Positions 33,842 to 45,764 of a DNA stretch of 64,000 nucleotides are shown piece by piece. Position numbers and translations under genes: made by a program. Numbering within the stretch: position 1 is the stretch's first letter; every line of letters begins with the position of its first letter. Source of the DNA: Ichthyophthirius multifiliis (Eukaryota; Ciliophora; Oligohymenophorea; Hymenostomatida). The DNA is taken from assembly GCF_000220395.1 (NCBI RefSeq), contig NW_004086059.1:143744-207743 (forward strand), in the 5' to 3' direction. The notes below the pieces were generated by a model. The model had not been told where the DNA came from. It worked only from the letters and a program-made list of their open reading frames with translations, and did no database searches.

Positions 33842-36469
33842 TCATAATTTTTTTAATTTTTTTATTTTATGTTTATATTCCCCTTTTATTGAAAATTGTT
33901 CTTTTGTTTTTTATATTATTATTTCTACTTGCTATTCATTTATTTTAATATTTTTAAATATTAAATTATTATTTATATTCTATAGTTAAATATTATTATT
34001 TTCTTCTTTTTAGTTATAAATTATTTTCTATTAAGTTTCATTATTTTGAAAATCAGATTAAAAACATTATTTATCCTCTAATAAATTTGTAATAACTTCA
34101 AAATACTATTCACAATTTTTGTTGAAATCACAAAATAAAATCAAAGGTTTATTACATTAAGAATTTTAAAGAAAACAAACTCCAAAAATAATTTTTCCTG
34201 GTATAAAAATAAAATACTAAAGATTAAACTTAAAATGATTTTCTCCATCCAAAAAACAATCCAAATTATTTTAAAAAAAAAATTCAATTTACTTTTTAAA
34301 ATCTCCAAAACCATAAATCTATACATCACTAAAAAATTCTTTTTAATTATTATAAGCTTTCTAAAAAGCATTTTAAATGTCTTAAACTCCTTCTAATAAT
34401 ACAAAAAACTTTTCTAAATCATCCAAAGTCTCATTATTATTTGCCAAAAATTCCCTAAATAATTCTTCAATAAACGACTTCTAATATTATTCATCAAATA
34501 AATTATCCTTATCTTTTAAAGATTTCAAAACCAAATTCTATATTTTTTCTAATAATTATTAATTTTCTATCTTACAATAAGGTTTTAAACTTCCCATAAT
34601 TTGTTCCAAATAAAAGCCTAACTCTTCTTAAAAGTTAACCTTTTAGCAATTCACAAATTCAAATTCTATAATATCATTTATCCCTAAAATATTTGAAAGC
34701 AATTTTTCCCTATCCAGACATTAATTTTTAAACATTCCTGCAAAGAAAAGAACTATTTCTAATGATTTGATTCCTTTTAAAGTTTCATGTTCTTATCTAA
34801 GGACAGACCTGGATATACATTCGACTAAAAATTCAATAGGAAAAGGGTATTAAGGTATATAATTAACAGAATTAAAACTAGGAACGAGTAAAAAAATACA
34901 TAAAAAAGGTTATAAACTTAATAATTCTTCAACTTATTTTTTTGCACTTTCCAAATTGTAATTCTTATCTAATAAAATTACTTTATTTTCTTTTAATTTT
35001 TCTTATACTTCCTTTTTGAATATATAATTCGCTCTTTTTCCTGTCCTTTCAAATTTTTCTTCAAAATTTCCTTTTTTTTCTTTTTTCATTTCCTATTCTC
35101 TTATCGAATCTGAACTTATGATTTCCACTTAAACACCTTTTTTTGTCCAAGTTTCCTTTATTTTTCTAAAAAATATACTTTTTCCCATTCCAGGTATTCC
35201 CAAAGGTAATAAAACAAATTAATTTACATTTTTTTATTCAGAAACTTAAAAAGTTTATCCTTAGAAAGTATTCTTTGGCCATAAATACCCTTTTAAGGAT
35301 TTTATTTATTCCAAAGATTCTAAATTAAGTTCCTTTTTTTAATTTTCATAATAAATAATAGCATTTAAAAGCACCAAAAAAAATTATGAAGCGAATTCTT
35401 GATTTATAAATATATTTTTTTCAACAAAATCAAATATTTTTAATCCCAACATTATATAAAAATTTATAGGAAAATCCAAACAATTTTTTTTCGAAATTCC
35501 TTTGATTTCCCTTACGTATTTTTAAAGGAAAAATCCTTTATTTAAGCATTTCTTTTGAATAAAAAGTTTTAGTTTTTCCCTTAATTTTCTTAATATTTTA
35601 TATTCAATGTTCTTTATTTTCCAAATGCCCATAAGTTCTTTATTTTCTTTATAAAAATATAAAACTTCGCCTTCGCAAACATTTTTTTATTTATTTTTTC
35701 CTTCATAAACTTCCGTTTAAACATCTAAAACTTAATTATGGAATTTTTAAAAATCTTCAAAAGGACCTAATTACTTAATTGATACAAACTTTAATTAAAA
35801 TTATTCAAAGAAAGATTAAGAAATAACAGGATAAACGATATTTTATCCCTAATTAATAGCATAAAAAACAATCTAAGGCTCTTAATATTCTACAAGGTGT
35901 AGGTTCTACTGATTTCCTACAAACTCGCCTATTAAAGTATATTTTTTATCTGAAATATAATCCGTTAATTTATCCAATAAATCCGTATTTAAAAATCCTA
36001 TTTCTTAAAACCAATAAAAAGCGATTTATTTTGCAAAAGAAAATCTTAGATGTTCATAAAGAATTATCTATGATTAATTTTATGCAACTAAACTAACATT
36101 TTTCGAGCAAATTATCCAAGAACCGATTTCTTTTGAAAAAGAAATCTATACGTTTTCTCCATTTAGCTTTTCTGTTCGAAAAAAAGAAATATTATTTTCA
36201 AAAATAATCGAATCTTTTGCATTTAGGTCGTAAAATTTCTTTAAACCTCGTCTTATAAATTAATATTCATCATTTATTTTCATTATAGTATTCCCTCTAT
36301 GGATATTTTGTAAATAAAATGGGTCTTTTTTATATATTTTTTCTTCGTTTTAACTCATTTATATATCAATAATTGTTATTTCATGATTATATGGAACTTA
36401 ATATTCTTTTATGAATAAGTTTTAGTCTGATTTTGATTTTTCGTATAGAGTTTTGGGATGCATTTACAT
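33842..36469 (-). CDS. RNA ligase fused to P-loop polynucleotide kinase-like domain
   Basis: An intronless 875-residue frame from ATG 36467-36469 (a second ATG lies two codons in) to TGA 33842-33844. Nucleotidyltransferase motifs are in order. Motif I RTEKLNGENVQISF has the presumed adenylylated Lys at about 101. Then come YTLIGEFVGNQ (IIIa-like, 178-187), VCEGEVLYFY (IV, 264-273) and a basic motif V region (YKILRKLREKLK). After a linker, LPLGIPGMGKSIFF (421-434) is a Walker A motif, with IISSDSIREQE and VILLDKNYNLESA as plausible kinase lid/Walker B elements. Fungal and plant tRNA ligases combine ligase and kinase plus a 2H phosphodiesterase. Here no HxT/S pair is visible in the last 350 residues. 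A role in tRNA splicing or RNA repair is inferred from architecture. Confidence 0.75.
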
Positions 36470-36576
36470 TTGATATTTTGTTTGTTTGATTTTTTATGAT
36501 TTTTTTTTAATTTTATATATATATTTTTTATATTATGTAGAAAAAAATAAAATACATGTTAATATTAATAATTTTA

Positions 36577-38798
36577 TCAAGCTTTATTTTTTTATTTATC
36601 TTTCTTTTTTGAAGGTGCTTTCATCATTTCTTTTCTGATTTAAAAAAGCTCTTATTTAGTTTTTTCTTTTTTTTCTTAATTAGAAACTTCACTATAATCT
36701 TGAGTTTTTCTTGCTAATTCAGTTTTATTTTTTATAAAAGTTTCCGCCAGACTATCACTATTTTCCCCAAAATTTGCAGTCATTTCATATTTTTTTAAAG
36801 ATTATTTCCTATCTTAAGACTAATAAAAATATAAAAATAAATTTTTAACAAAAATATTACTCTTTCCATTTCTGAAAAAGAATAACTTAATTCAGAACTT
36901 GGAGACAATTATTACTAAAGTTAATTTTATCTTTATTTTTAGAATTTTTCTTCCGAAAAAGTATTATTATCTGGCATTTTTTCAGTAAAATCGCTTTAGT
37001 TTTTCTCAAAAAATTAATTTTCATCACGATTTTTTCTCCTTTAACTTGAAGGGAACTCTTCTTTTTAATAATTATCATATATATTTTAATTATAATTTTC
37101 ATTTATTTTATTTTCATAAGAGTTATACTGGTTTTCACCCCCCATATTATTGTTATTTATTCCCAAAAATTCATCCAATAATTAATTTGCTTTTTTAATT
37201 TTATCAGGATTATTTGTATAAATTATTTTCTTGTTTTTTTTCTAAGAACTATTACCAAAAAGACTCTATTACTATTAAAATTGAAGATTTTTTCTTTCTT
37301 TTTCCAAATTTTAAAGATATTCTTCTTATTCTTATATATATTTCTTTATATCAATTCTATTTTGACTATCTTTATGAACTTCTTCTTTATTTTTTAAATT
37401 TTCGTCCTTTTTTTTTAATGTTTCATATAAAAAATCACCTTCTTCAATTTATTTATTCTCTTCTTCTTCTACTTCATCTTCTTTTTCCACAGAAATGAAT
37501 TTTATTTATTTCTTTGGTTTTTTTAAACTATTTTTATCATCTTTGATTTCATACGAATTATAGCCATTCGGAATTTCTTCCTTTTAAGAAGTACATTTTA
37601 AAGGATTACTATCTAATGGTGGTTTTCGATAAATTTTAACATTTTTCTATTTTTTTTAAGCCTTTTCTATTACTTTTTTCTCAAAATCTTATACTTTTGA
37701 GTCTTTTTTAGGAATTTCTTCATGAGTCCATGAAGCATTTGGTCCAAAAAATTTTTTTTCGAATTCTTTTTCGACTTAATTTTTCGTAAAAACTTCATTT
37801 TGAATACTAACAAGGCTTTTTTTTAACCTATTTTTCTATCTTTAATTTCCTACTACTTAATTTTCTATTAGGTTTGAACAAAATCTTCTAAAAGCTTCTT
37901 TTATTTTTCCTTTTCTAATGCTTCCTTATGTCTTTCTTGATTTTTTTCTTTCGAAGTTTTTCTTTTTAAAAGTTTTTCCATATTTTCTTGTTAAGTTCTT
38001 TCATATTCTTTTATGGCATTTTCAATAGCTTTAATTTTTTTATTTATTATTAAAAAAAACCAAAAATTAATTTTTTTATTACCATTTTCTTTATCTTCCT
38101 ATTTAATAACTATTGGATTGTGGAAATAAGTTTTTGAAAAGTCAATATTTTTTAAATAATTTTTTTTATTTTCAGTTTCTGTATATTATAAAGGATCTTC
38201 TTCTTCGTTTTTTTCTCCTCTCTTTTCTTTGTATTTTTTTGCTTTTTTACGTTCTTCTGCTTCGATTTTTTCTTTTATTTCTTTTTTTCTTTAAAAATCT
38301 TCTTTTTCTTTATATATCAAATCATATTTTTCTATTTTTTAACGTTCTTTTGCTTATTAAGTTCTTATTTTTTAATTTTAAGTCCATATTTATTGTTTTT
38401 CTGCCTTCAATTGTTATTCTATAAGCATTATTTCTTCCATTTCTTATGCTTCTTTATGTGCTTTTCCTAATTCTTCCTCTTATTTTTGTCTTTCTTCTTC
38501 CAAAGATTATTTAAGCTATTTTAAACGCAAATATTCTTAATATTTTTATTCTCTATCTTCTTATTCTTTCATTTTTTAGGATTATGCCTTTACATCGTTT
38601 GATATTTATTTACTTATTTCTCGTTCTTATTATCGAATCTTTTTAGATTTATATTTTAATTTATTAAAAAATTTAAATTACTTCTTATAATCTTGAACAT
38701 TTTAAACTTTATTACGCTTTTTAATTAAAATCTTACCATTCAGAAGTTCCTATAAAAGCCGTTTTTAAAAAAGATTTTTAAAGAATAGCTTATTGCAT
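36577..38798 (-). CDS. Highly charged coiled-coil protein, two apparent frameshifts
   Basis: The start is ATG 38796-38798 (MQQAILQKSFLK) and the end TGA 36577-36579. Coding frames are long and Lys/Glu/Gln-rich: REISKQISNDVKAQSQKMKE, EEERQKQEEELGKAHKEAQE, KIEAEERKKAKKYKEKRGE. A 52-56 nt intron near 38027-38082 and another near 36819-36863 were placed. Two shifts remain. One is just after the start around an A/T run (38762-38776), where one base fewer gives SFLKRLLQELLNGKILIKKR. The other is at an eight-T run (37817-37824), where one base more joins KDRKIGQKK to SLVSIQNEVFTKNQ. The C-terminus reads KKYEMTANFGENSDSLAETF, then LFQIRKEMMKAPSKKK. No family recognised; long single alpha-helix or coiled coil is likely, perhaps cytoskeletal. 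Confidence 0.6.
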
Positions 38799-38837
38799 TT
38801 TAATATTTATATATAGGAAAATATTTAAAAAAAATTT

Positions 38838-38872
<35 letters not shown>

Positions 38873-39236
38873 ATTGAATTTGAAAAAATAAATAAAATAA
38901 TAATATTTTATTTTATTTTTTAAATAAAATTAATTTTAAATAAAAGTTAAATTTTTACTTTTTTTTTTTTTTTTTATAATAAAATTTTTTAATCAATAAA
39001 AACAACTTTATTAATCAAATCACATATTTAGTTAAATTAAAGAGTATATTTTTATATTAAAATTTTAGTAATTGTATTATTTCTAATAATTAATAGAGTA
39101 GTTTTTAAAAAATAGAGGAAAAATAGCTAAAATTAATTAATTTCAATATATTAAAATTTTTAATATATATATGTATATATAACAATTAATACTAATTTAA
39201 AATAAATATAAATATAAACATAGAAATAAATAAAAA
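38799..39236. repeat. Intergenic with 29-base poly-A tract
   Basis: A divergent spacer between the coiled-coil and ANP32-like starts. It contains an uninterrupted run of 29 A at 38842-38870, the longest homopolymer in the window, and a 15-T run near 38960-38974. No gene seen. Confidence 0.7.
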
Positions 39237-40163
39237 ATGAATTAATTAAGTTATTAATTACAAATAATTGACCAATAAACAGAAGATAAATAAACAGAAT
39301 AAATCATAATATTAGATAATTTAAAAATCTATAAAATACCATAATAAATAAAGCTAAAATTAGAATAATATAAAAGCTTAAAATAATTATCAATATGCAA
39401 AACAAATTTATAAAATTTGGAAAACTTTCCGAATTTGCCTCAGCTAATACATTTAGAATTAAATAATAACAAAATAAACGGAAATTAAATAAAACATTTA
39501 CTTCATTTAAAGCAATTAGAATTATTATCTCTTTAAAATAATTTTATTGACTCTTTATAACATATTAATCCTTTAAAATTTTTACCGAAATTAACTGAAT
39601 TAATACTCTTGGGAAATTATATTTGTAAATTTAAAGAATATAGAACTTATATTTTCAAGAATATACTATAATTATTAATTTTAGATGATTTAAATGAAAA
39701 TAGCGAATAAATTTAAACTGAAGAAATTGAAAATAATAATGAATAGAAATAGAATGATCAGACAAGTTAATAAAACAATGAATAAAATAATGATCCCCAA
39801 AATCAAAATTTGTAATAAGATTTAGAAAAATATGATGAAAATTACGAAAATTTAAACTAAGAAAATTAAGAAGAAGTTGAATATAAAATTCAAGAAAAAT
39901 CAATAGATACAAATGAGAATGAAGAATTTTTAGAAAATTCCTAAGAAAATTTAGAAAATATTAATGAAGAATCATTCGAAGATAATAATGAAGAAAATGA
40001 AGAAGATATCGAAGAAGATCATGAATATTAATAAGAGATAGATTACTAAGAAAGTAGTGAATAAAAATAAAATCAAGAATACTCTAAAGAGGAATAAAGC
40101 TGGGATTAAATAGAAGATATAGAAGGTTCTTCTACAAATAATAAAAAGTAGAAATTAAAATGA
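39237..40163 (+). CDS. ANP32-like acidic leucine-rich nuclear phosphoprotein
   Basis: An intronless 308-residue frame from ATG 39237 to TGA 40161-40163. Residues 20-150 contain four to five LRRs followed by an LRR cap: LKQLSICKTNLQNLENFP, LIHLELNNNKINGN, LELLSLQNNFIDSLQHI, LTELILLGNYICKFKEYR and LLILDDL. The ANP32 family shows this spacing and the YRxxVFxxLPxLxxLD-type cap, here YRTYIFKNILQLLILDDL. The remaining 150 residues are Glu/Asp/Asn/Gln-rich (EEDIEEDHEYQQEIDY) and end KKQKLKQF-like basic residues. ANP32 proteins bind histones, inhibit PP2A and help nuclear mRNA export. Compared with animal ANP32, the tail is unusually rich in Gln and Asn. Confidence 0.82.
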
Positions 40164-40451
40164 TTTTAATGTATTTATTTTATATGTTAACAAAAGTATA
40201 TTAGTAATAAAGAAATAATTTATAAATAATACTGTTATTATCAAACATTTTCAATTGAAACTAATATTATTTTTATCAATAAAAATAAAAAAATATTTTA
40301 AATCAATATTAATACTATTTTTAAAAGGAAAAAATAAATAATTTATTTTATTTATATTGGTTTTTTTTTAAAAAAAAGTACTTTTTTGTAAAAAATATAT
40401 ATATTAATTAATTTTTTTCTTTTATATTTAAATTGTTTTTTATTAATTAAA

Positions 40452-40709
40452 TCATTGTTTTAAATCCATTTTTTTATTAAGTTTTTGCTGTAAATAAAAT
40501 ATGTTATTACCTCTAATAAATATTTCTCCATATTTATTTTTTAATTCTGAATTCTCGAATTCCTCTGCTTATTATAATACTACATTCATTAAACCATCAA
40601 ATGTTGCTAAAACACCTACATATTCGCTTCCATTATGTAACTTTACGCTTACTAATCTTCCCATTATCTATTTTAAAAAATCTGTTGGGTTTCTTTTTGG
40701 TTTGTTCAT
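40452..40709 (-). CDS. LSM6: LSm6, U6 snRNA-associated Sm-like protein
   Basis: An 85-residue intronless frame from ATG 40707-40709 to TGA 40452-40454. It reads NPTDFLKQIMGRLVSVKLHN, GSEYVGVLATFDGLMNVVLQ, QAEEFENSELKNKYGEIFI and RGNNIFYLQ. This is the Sm fold: Sm1 with VKLxxGxxYxGxLxxxDxxMN and Sm2 with IRGNNxxYI. The FLKQI-GR-V start and LKNKYG-FIRGNN end are LSM6-specific. LSM6 is part of the LSm2-8 ring that binds the 3' end of U6 snRNA and of LSm1-7 in mRNA decay. The length matches the family's 75-85 residues. The ANP32-like gene stops 288 nt away, convergently. Confidence 0.95.
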
Positions 40710-41865
40710 ATATTTTATTTAAGTATTAATATTTTTTAATAAATATTAAATTTTATATAGATCTTTAAATATAATAAATATATATATCTTTTTTCTAATT
40801 AATTTATAAATAATATTTTTTTAATATTTAATATATATATATATATATATAATATTATTTATTTTTATGTTTTTTATTCATTAAATAGTGAAATTATGTT
40901 AATAAAATAATATTATGAACTCATATTGACTATATAATTTAATATATATAAAATAAATATCATAATATTTATATTATAAATATAAGTATAGAATTATAAT
41001 TAACTATATTTATAAAATGCAATAATTTTTTTATGATTTATATATTATAATAATTTATAATTTACACAATAAAACTTTTATTACAAAATATTTAATAAGC
41101 AAGCAATCAAAATTTTAAAATTAAAATAACTTTAATTAATATATTAGAAAATAAATAAATTATTAACTCAAAATGATTAATTTTATTTATAAGAAAGAGA
41201 AAAAAATTATTTAATTTAAACTTTGTAAAAACAAAAAATTCTATTTATGTCTATTATATAAATATCGACTATAATTAAATGATAATTAAATATTTATATT
41301 AATGGAATTTGTTACTACAGACAATAATTAAATTATTTTAATCATTAATAATTATATTATAATAAAACCATAAAAATAAGAACTTGAAAAAAACTAGTTT
41401 TTTAAAATAGCTACTATGAATAAATTATTCAAGATATAGAAAAAATAAAAAACAATCATAAAAATATAAAGATTGAATATTTTAAAGCCTTATATATTAA
41501 AAACAATAAATAATTGATAATTATTAATAACTAAAATTTAGAAATAGCAATATAATAAATATAAATAATAATTTAAAATATAATAAGCTATTTTTATTTT
41601 CTTATGAAAACCTATAAAATAATAATTTTTATTTTATTAGAGATAATTTAAAAGAGTTTTATTATAAATATAAATCTATATATAATTAGATATATAATAA
41701 ATAATAATAATAAAAAAAAAAGAAATATTTTATGTATATATAACTTTAAAGTAAATTAAAATTAATATATATAATTAATATTTTTTATAATTTATTTTAA
41801 AAACTAAAATCTTATTTATAAAGTATTTTATTTAATTAAAATTAAAACTATATTTCTAAAAGTAA
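40710..41865. other. Intergenic, divergent promoter region, no gene seen
   Basis: A/T-only sequence between the LSM6 start and the APH-fusion start, with a TA repeat at about 40832-40850 and ATA/AAT patches near 41697-41712. No supported reading frame. Confidence 0.6.
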
Positions 41866-43746
41866 ATGGAAAATGTATTTATTTAAATTCCAGAAATTTA
41901 TCCAAAAATATTATCTTAATTTGAAATTATAAATCAAAACATTTTTGACTCTTTTTAAACATACTAAATAAAAACAAAAGAAAAATTTTATATATTAACT
42001 ATTCGAGAAAACAATTTATAAAATTAAATATAAGAAGAAAACTTAACAAATTTATATTTAGATTTACAATATTCACCTTATTAGTACTTACATTAATTCC
42101 CTATTCTCACAAAATATAATGAATATACTTATAAAACATAAAAAAGTATAATTAGACTTATTTAAAATACCCCTAAAAGTCGGTTAACTTAAAATAACAT
42201 TGAATTATTCGGATAAATAGGTGAAGTTCTTGGAAAACAGCAACTTATAATGCAAAAATATAAAAATAACTACATTTAAACTCGAGAAAATAATTCAACT
42301 TGGGATTTAAAAAATTTCCTTTAATTAAAATGCAAGACAAAAAATATAAAGGATATAGAAATACTTTTAATAGTGAACTTTTTTTTAGAAAAATATGAAG
42401 AAAAAGTTCAGCCTATTAAAAAGAATCTTCCTCATGAAATAATACATGGAGATTTTAATGAATATAATTTGCTTTTTTAACATGAAAGGCTATCAGGTAT
42501 AATAGATTTTAATGACATGGTATTTTCTTGTCGTATTTTTGATATTGCAATATGTATTGCTTATTAAATATTAATAAATAATAATAATATACAAGAAACA
42601 ATTGATAAAATAATTAAAGGCTATACAAAATACATTAATCTTTCGAAATAAGAAATGTTAATGCTTCCTTTTTTGATTGGGTGTAGATTAAGTACTACTT
42701 GTATTATTGCAGCAGAAAAAAAAGTACTTTTTCCAAATATTGCATATTTTTTTAATTCTTCTGAGAGAGCAGAAATTACAATAAAAAAATATTTTAGAAT
42801 TATCCATGTCGTTTTTCCTGATTTTATTTAGGATTCTTAAAATTTATTTTTAGATTGTAGTGGTAATTTGAAGGTTTTTGGAAGTATTTCTAATCAAAAT
42901 TAAAAAAAATATTTTGATATTTGGAAAAAGCATCTTCCGGATGAAATCGAAGAAGTATATTTTATCAAAAATAAGGATTGTTTGTATAAAATTATTGAAA
43001 TTTTAGAAAAATAAAGAAAAAGTTTTTATATAGGTAATGAAAAAAATATTTAAAATTAAATCTATGTCGAATAAAATGAAAATTCCATTGTTTTTTTAAG
43101 TAATTTTATTATTCAAAATCAAGTTTTAAACTGGAATTTAATCGTAGATGGATATCTGCCTTTTTGTAATGATGAAATTCTTAAAGAGTTACTCATATTA
43201 ACTAAATTAAGGTAAAATAACTTAATTATTTTTAACGAAACTTTTAGTGGGTTCGGTAGATTGGGAATAAATTATATTTTTTGGGGATTCTAAAGAATAA
43301 ATTTTGTACCTGATATTGCTTTTTGGGAAGGAAATTGTGACTTTGGATGTGTTTTGTTTTGCAAAAAAGGGCTTTTGGATGATTTTAAAGAAATTATGGA
43401 AAACATTTAGGCTTCTTAGAATTAGATAATTTAAATTTGTGAATTTCTAGAGGTTTGGGAAGAATTTAATTTGAGTTCTAATATAAAATAATAAGGTGAT
43501 TTATTTAATAGACTTATTTTAGAATAAAAATTAATATAAAAATGGGAAATTTAGGGATTATATTGGAGTTTAGAAATAGATACTTATTAAGATATATTTG
43601 TGTAAAAAATGAAAGAAAGATAAATTTTATGTATGTAAAATAATAAGAATTAAATAGATATTTTACCTCCTTTATTTATTTAGAAAACGGATGTAGAATA
43701 TATATTTAATTAGATTTGTGATATTTTAAAATTTATAAATCAATGA
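41866..43746 (+). CDS. APH-family kinase (hydroxylysine-kinase-like) fused to degenerate class-III aminotransferase
   Basis: An intronless 626-residue frame from ATG 41866 to TGA 43744-43746. The N-terminal half is an APH fold. HEIIHGDFNEYNLLF (about 190-204) supplies the HxDxxxxN catalytic loop, and GIIDFNDMVFSCRIFDIAI (211-229) the metal-binding Asp, so kinase activity is plausible. The best-matching family is hydroxylysine/homoserine-type small-molecule kinases. The second half has LIIFNETFSGFGRLGINYIF, then NFVPDIAFWEGN. It aligns with the class-III aminotransferase core, where LxxDEVxxGFGRTG is followed by PDIxxxGK. In this copy DE is NE, the PLP-lysine position is lost, and the segment before it is far shorter than usual. 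Hydroxylysine kinase and phosphohydroxylysine lyase act in sequence, and fusions of the two folds exist in bacteria. Confidence 0.72.
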
Positions 43747-44035
43747 AATTTGTTGTTGCTATATATTATTTTATATAAATTATAGATACAAAAATATTAT
43801 AATTTATTTATTTTCTTTTACTAAAAACGATGTAATTAAAAATTTTAGAAATAAATATTCTTAAAATTAATTATTATATAAAAAGTATATTATATATTAT
43901 TATTATATATATATATTTATATTTTGCAATTAAAAAATAAAAGTACTTTTTTAATCTAAAAACTCTTTTTATTTTTTCTAAATATTACTAATATACATAA
44001 TATATAAAAATTTGTTAAAATAAAAAAACTATCTA

Positions 44036-45749
44036 ATGAAAGATCTTTTTGATGATAATAATAAATATTATAGATAAAGTTAAGATTGTCCTTTAAAAAT
44101 ATGTTAGCCATTAGGATTATCTTTCTTATAAGAAAACAAAAGAAAAGGAGAAGATATAGTTGAATTAGATAAGAGAAAGTTCCAAAGAAAGAGAAATTCT
44201 AAACCAATAAGTGCAATATTGAAGGAAAAAGATAATCTATTAGAACAACTAACTTATAACAAAGTAAGTAACAGACAAGTAGATGATAAATTAATCGAAA
44301 AGTTATGCCAAGAAATTCCAAAATAATAAAAATAATAATAATTTTCAGATACAGAATACAAGAACTCATATGAAAATTTACGAAGAGATGAATTTAGAGA
44401 AGCTCGTGCAGAAATTTATGATAAAGTAAAAAAAAAAAAAAAAAAAAATTAAATAAAAAAAAAAGATTGAATTAGAATAATATTAAGACTTGAAAGCACT
44501 AAAATGTCAAAATTTATTGAATTTATCGAAAGGATTTATTAAAAAAGAAAATTAATTATCTTAATATTATCATGTCTTTGGAACTTTTGAACATATTTCA
44601 TATTTAGAATACTTAAAAAGAATTTGTGAAGAATAATTATCGACTTCAATATTAAAGGTTTGGCTACCGGAATCAGAAAAGTTAAGAGGTTGGGAATATA
44701 ATTAAAAATTTAAAAAGGATCTAGAGGTTTTTGTGGAGAAATTAGAAGAAATAAAAAGTGAAGAATTAAAGGAATTTATATAAAAAAGTGAAGATAAAAT
44801 AAAAGAAACTGACAGTAATTACGAAGGTATTGAACTATATTTAGGTTTAAGAAGTGTTTCAGGAAAAAATGGTTATTTTGAATAAGAAAAGTAATGCTAA
44901 AAGAAACTTTTGATTGATTTATGTTTAATTTGTTAATTAGTAGATGAAGGAGGAAATTGTGTATTGAAATTTTATAATAGTTTTTAAAATAAAAGCCTTG
45001 TTTTACTGTTTATATTTTATAAAATATTCAAAACTACAGTGATGTGTAAACCAAGAACTTCTTCACTTTTATCTAATGAAAGGTTTTTAGTTTGTTAAGG
45101 ATTAAAAAAAGATTTTGCGAGATAAATTGGAAAGATATTAGTGGATAAATTCGATATTTTATAAAAAGAAGATTTTTTGTGCTGTGAATTAAAACATATG
45201 ACTTAAGATTAGAAATTTTGTGATAGTTTTATTGAAAAATTCATGAAAAATATGGTAAAAGTTTAAACTGAGTTTTTTGATTGTTTGGAAGTTTTGAGTG
45301 GGAATTATACAGAAGTGATTAAATAAGAACTAAAAAATGTTTTTTCGTAAATTTATTATAAAGATATTGTTTAAAGTATGAATGTTTCTGATAAAACTCT
45401 AAAAAAAGAACTTGGAATTAAAAAATAAGAATTAGATGAAGTTATTAAAGAGTTTGTTGAAGAAAATTAAAATGAAGAAAGAGTAACAAAATAAGAAGAT
45501 GAAAATTAAGAAGATCACGATTAAATTTATTTTTCAGAAGGTAAAAATTCTCTTTTGGAAGGTTTGCAAAAAGTTAGAGATGAAAATGATGAAATAGAAA
45601 AAGTAGAATTAGAAAGAAGAAAAAAAGAAGGAGAAAAGAAAAATGAAGTCGTAATTAATCAAATAATTAAAAGAGACCTTAATTAAGTTTAAGAAGATCT
45701 TAGTAATATTTAAATTATTAGATATCAAACAATTAAGAAAAGAAAATGA
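44036..45749 (+). CDS. CMTR1-like FtsJ-fold protein, probably catalytically dead
   Basis: ATG 44036, TGA 45747-45749, one intron at 44426-44465 (40 nt, phase 0); 557 residues. The part around residues 260-350 reads LVDEGGNCVLKFYN, KIFKTTVMCKPRTSSLLSNE and RFLVCQGLK. This matches the end of the cap-1 2'-O-methyltransferase fold (GGxFVxKxFD.., LFKPxTSRPxNSERYVVCKGLK). Upstream, EFREARAEIYDKIELEQY recalls the RARxxxNPYE entry segment. The SAM-binding loop (AGPGGFSEYL) seems replaced by FGTFEHISYLEYL, and the catalytic Asp segment by RSVSGKNGYFE. The KDKE tetrad is therefore incomplete. It may be a regulatory pseudoenzyme or a very divergent methyltransferase. The C-terminus is Glu/Lys-rich. Confidence 0.55.
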
Positions 45750-45764
45750 TTTTTTTTTTTTTTT

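Noticed and set aside
37131-37142. C-rich patch as telomere or telomere-addition signal
   Set aside because: It is a single short C run inside a coding region, not a C4A2 repeat.
37214-38424. Plus-strand Phe/Leu-rich frames that look like membrane proteins
   Set aside because: They are antisense to the Lys/Glu-rich coiled-coil gene; AAA/GAA codons read backwards give Phe/Leu.
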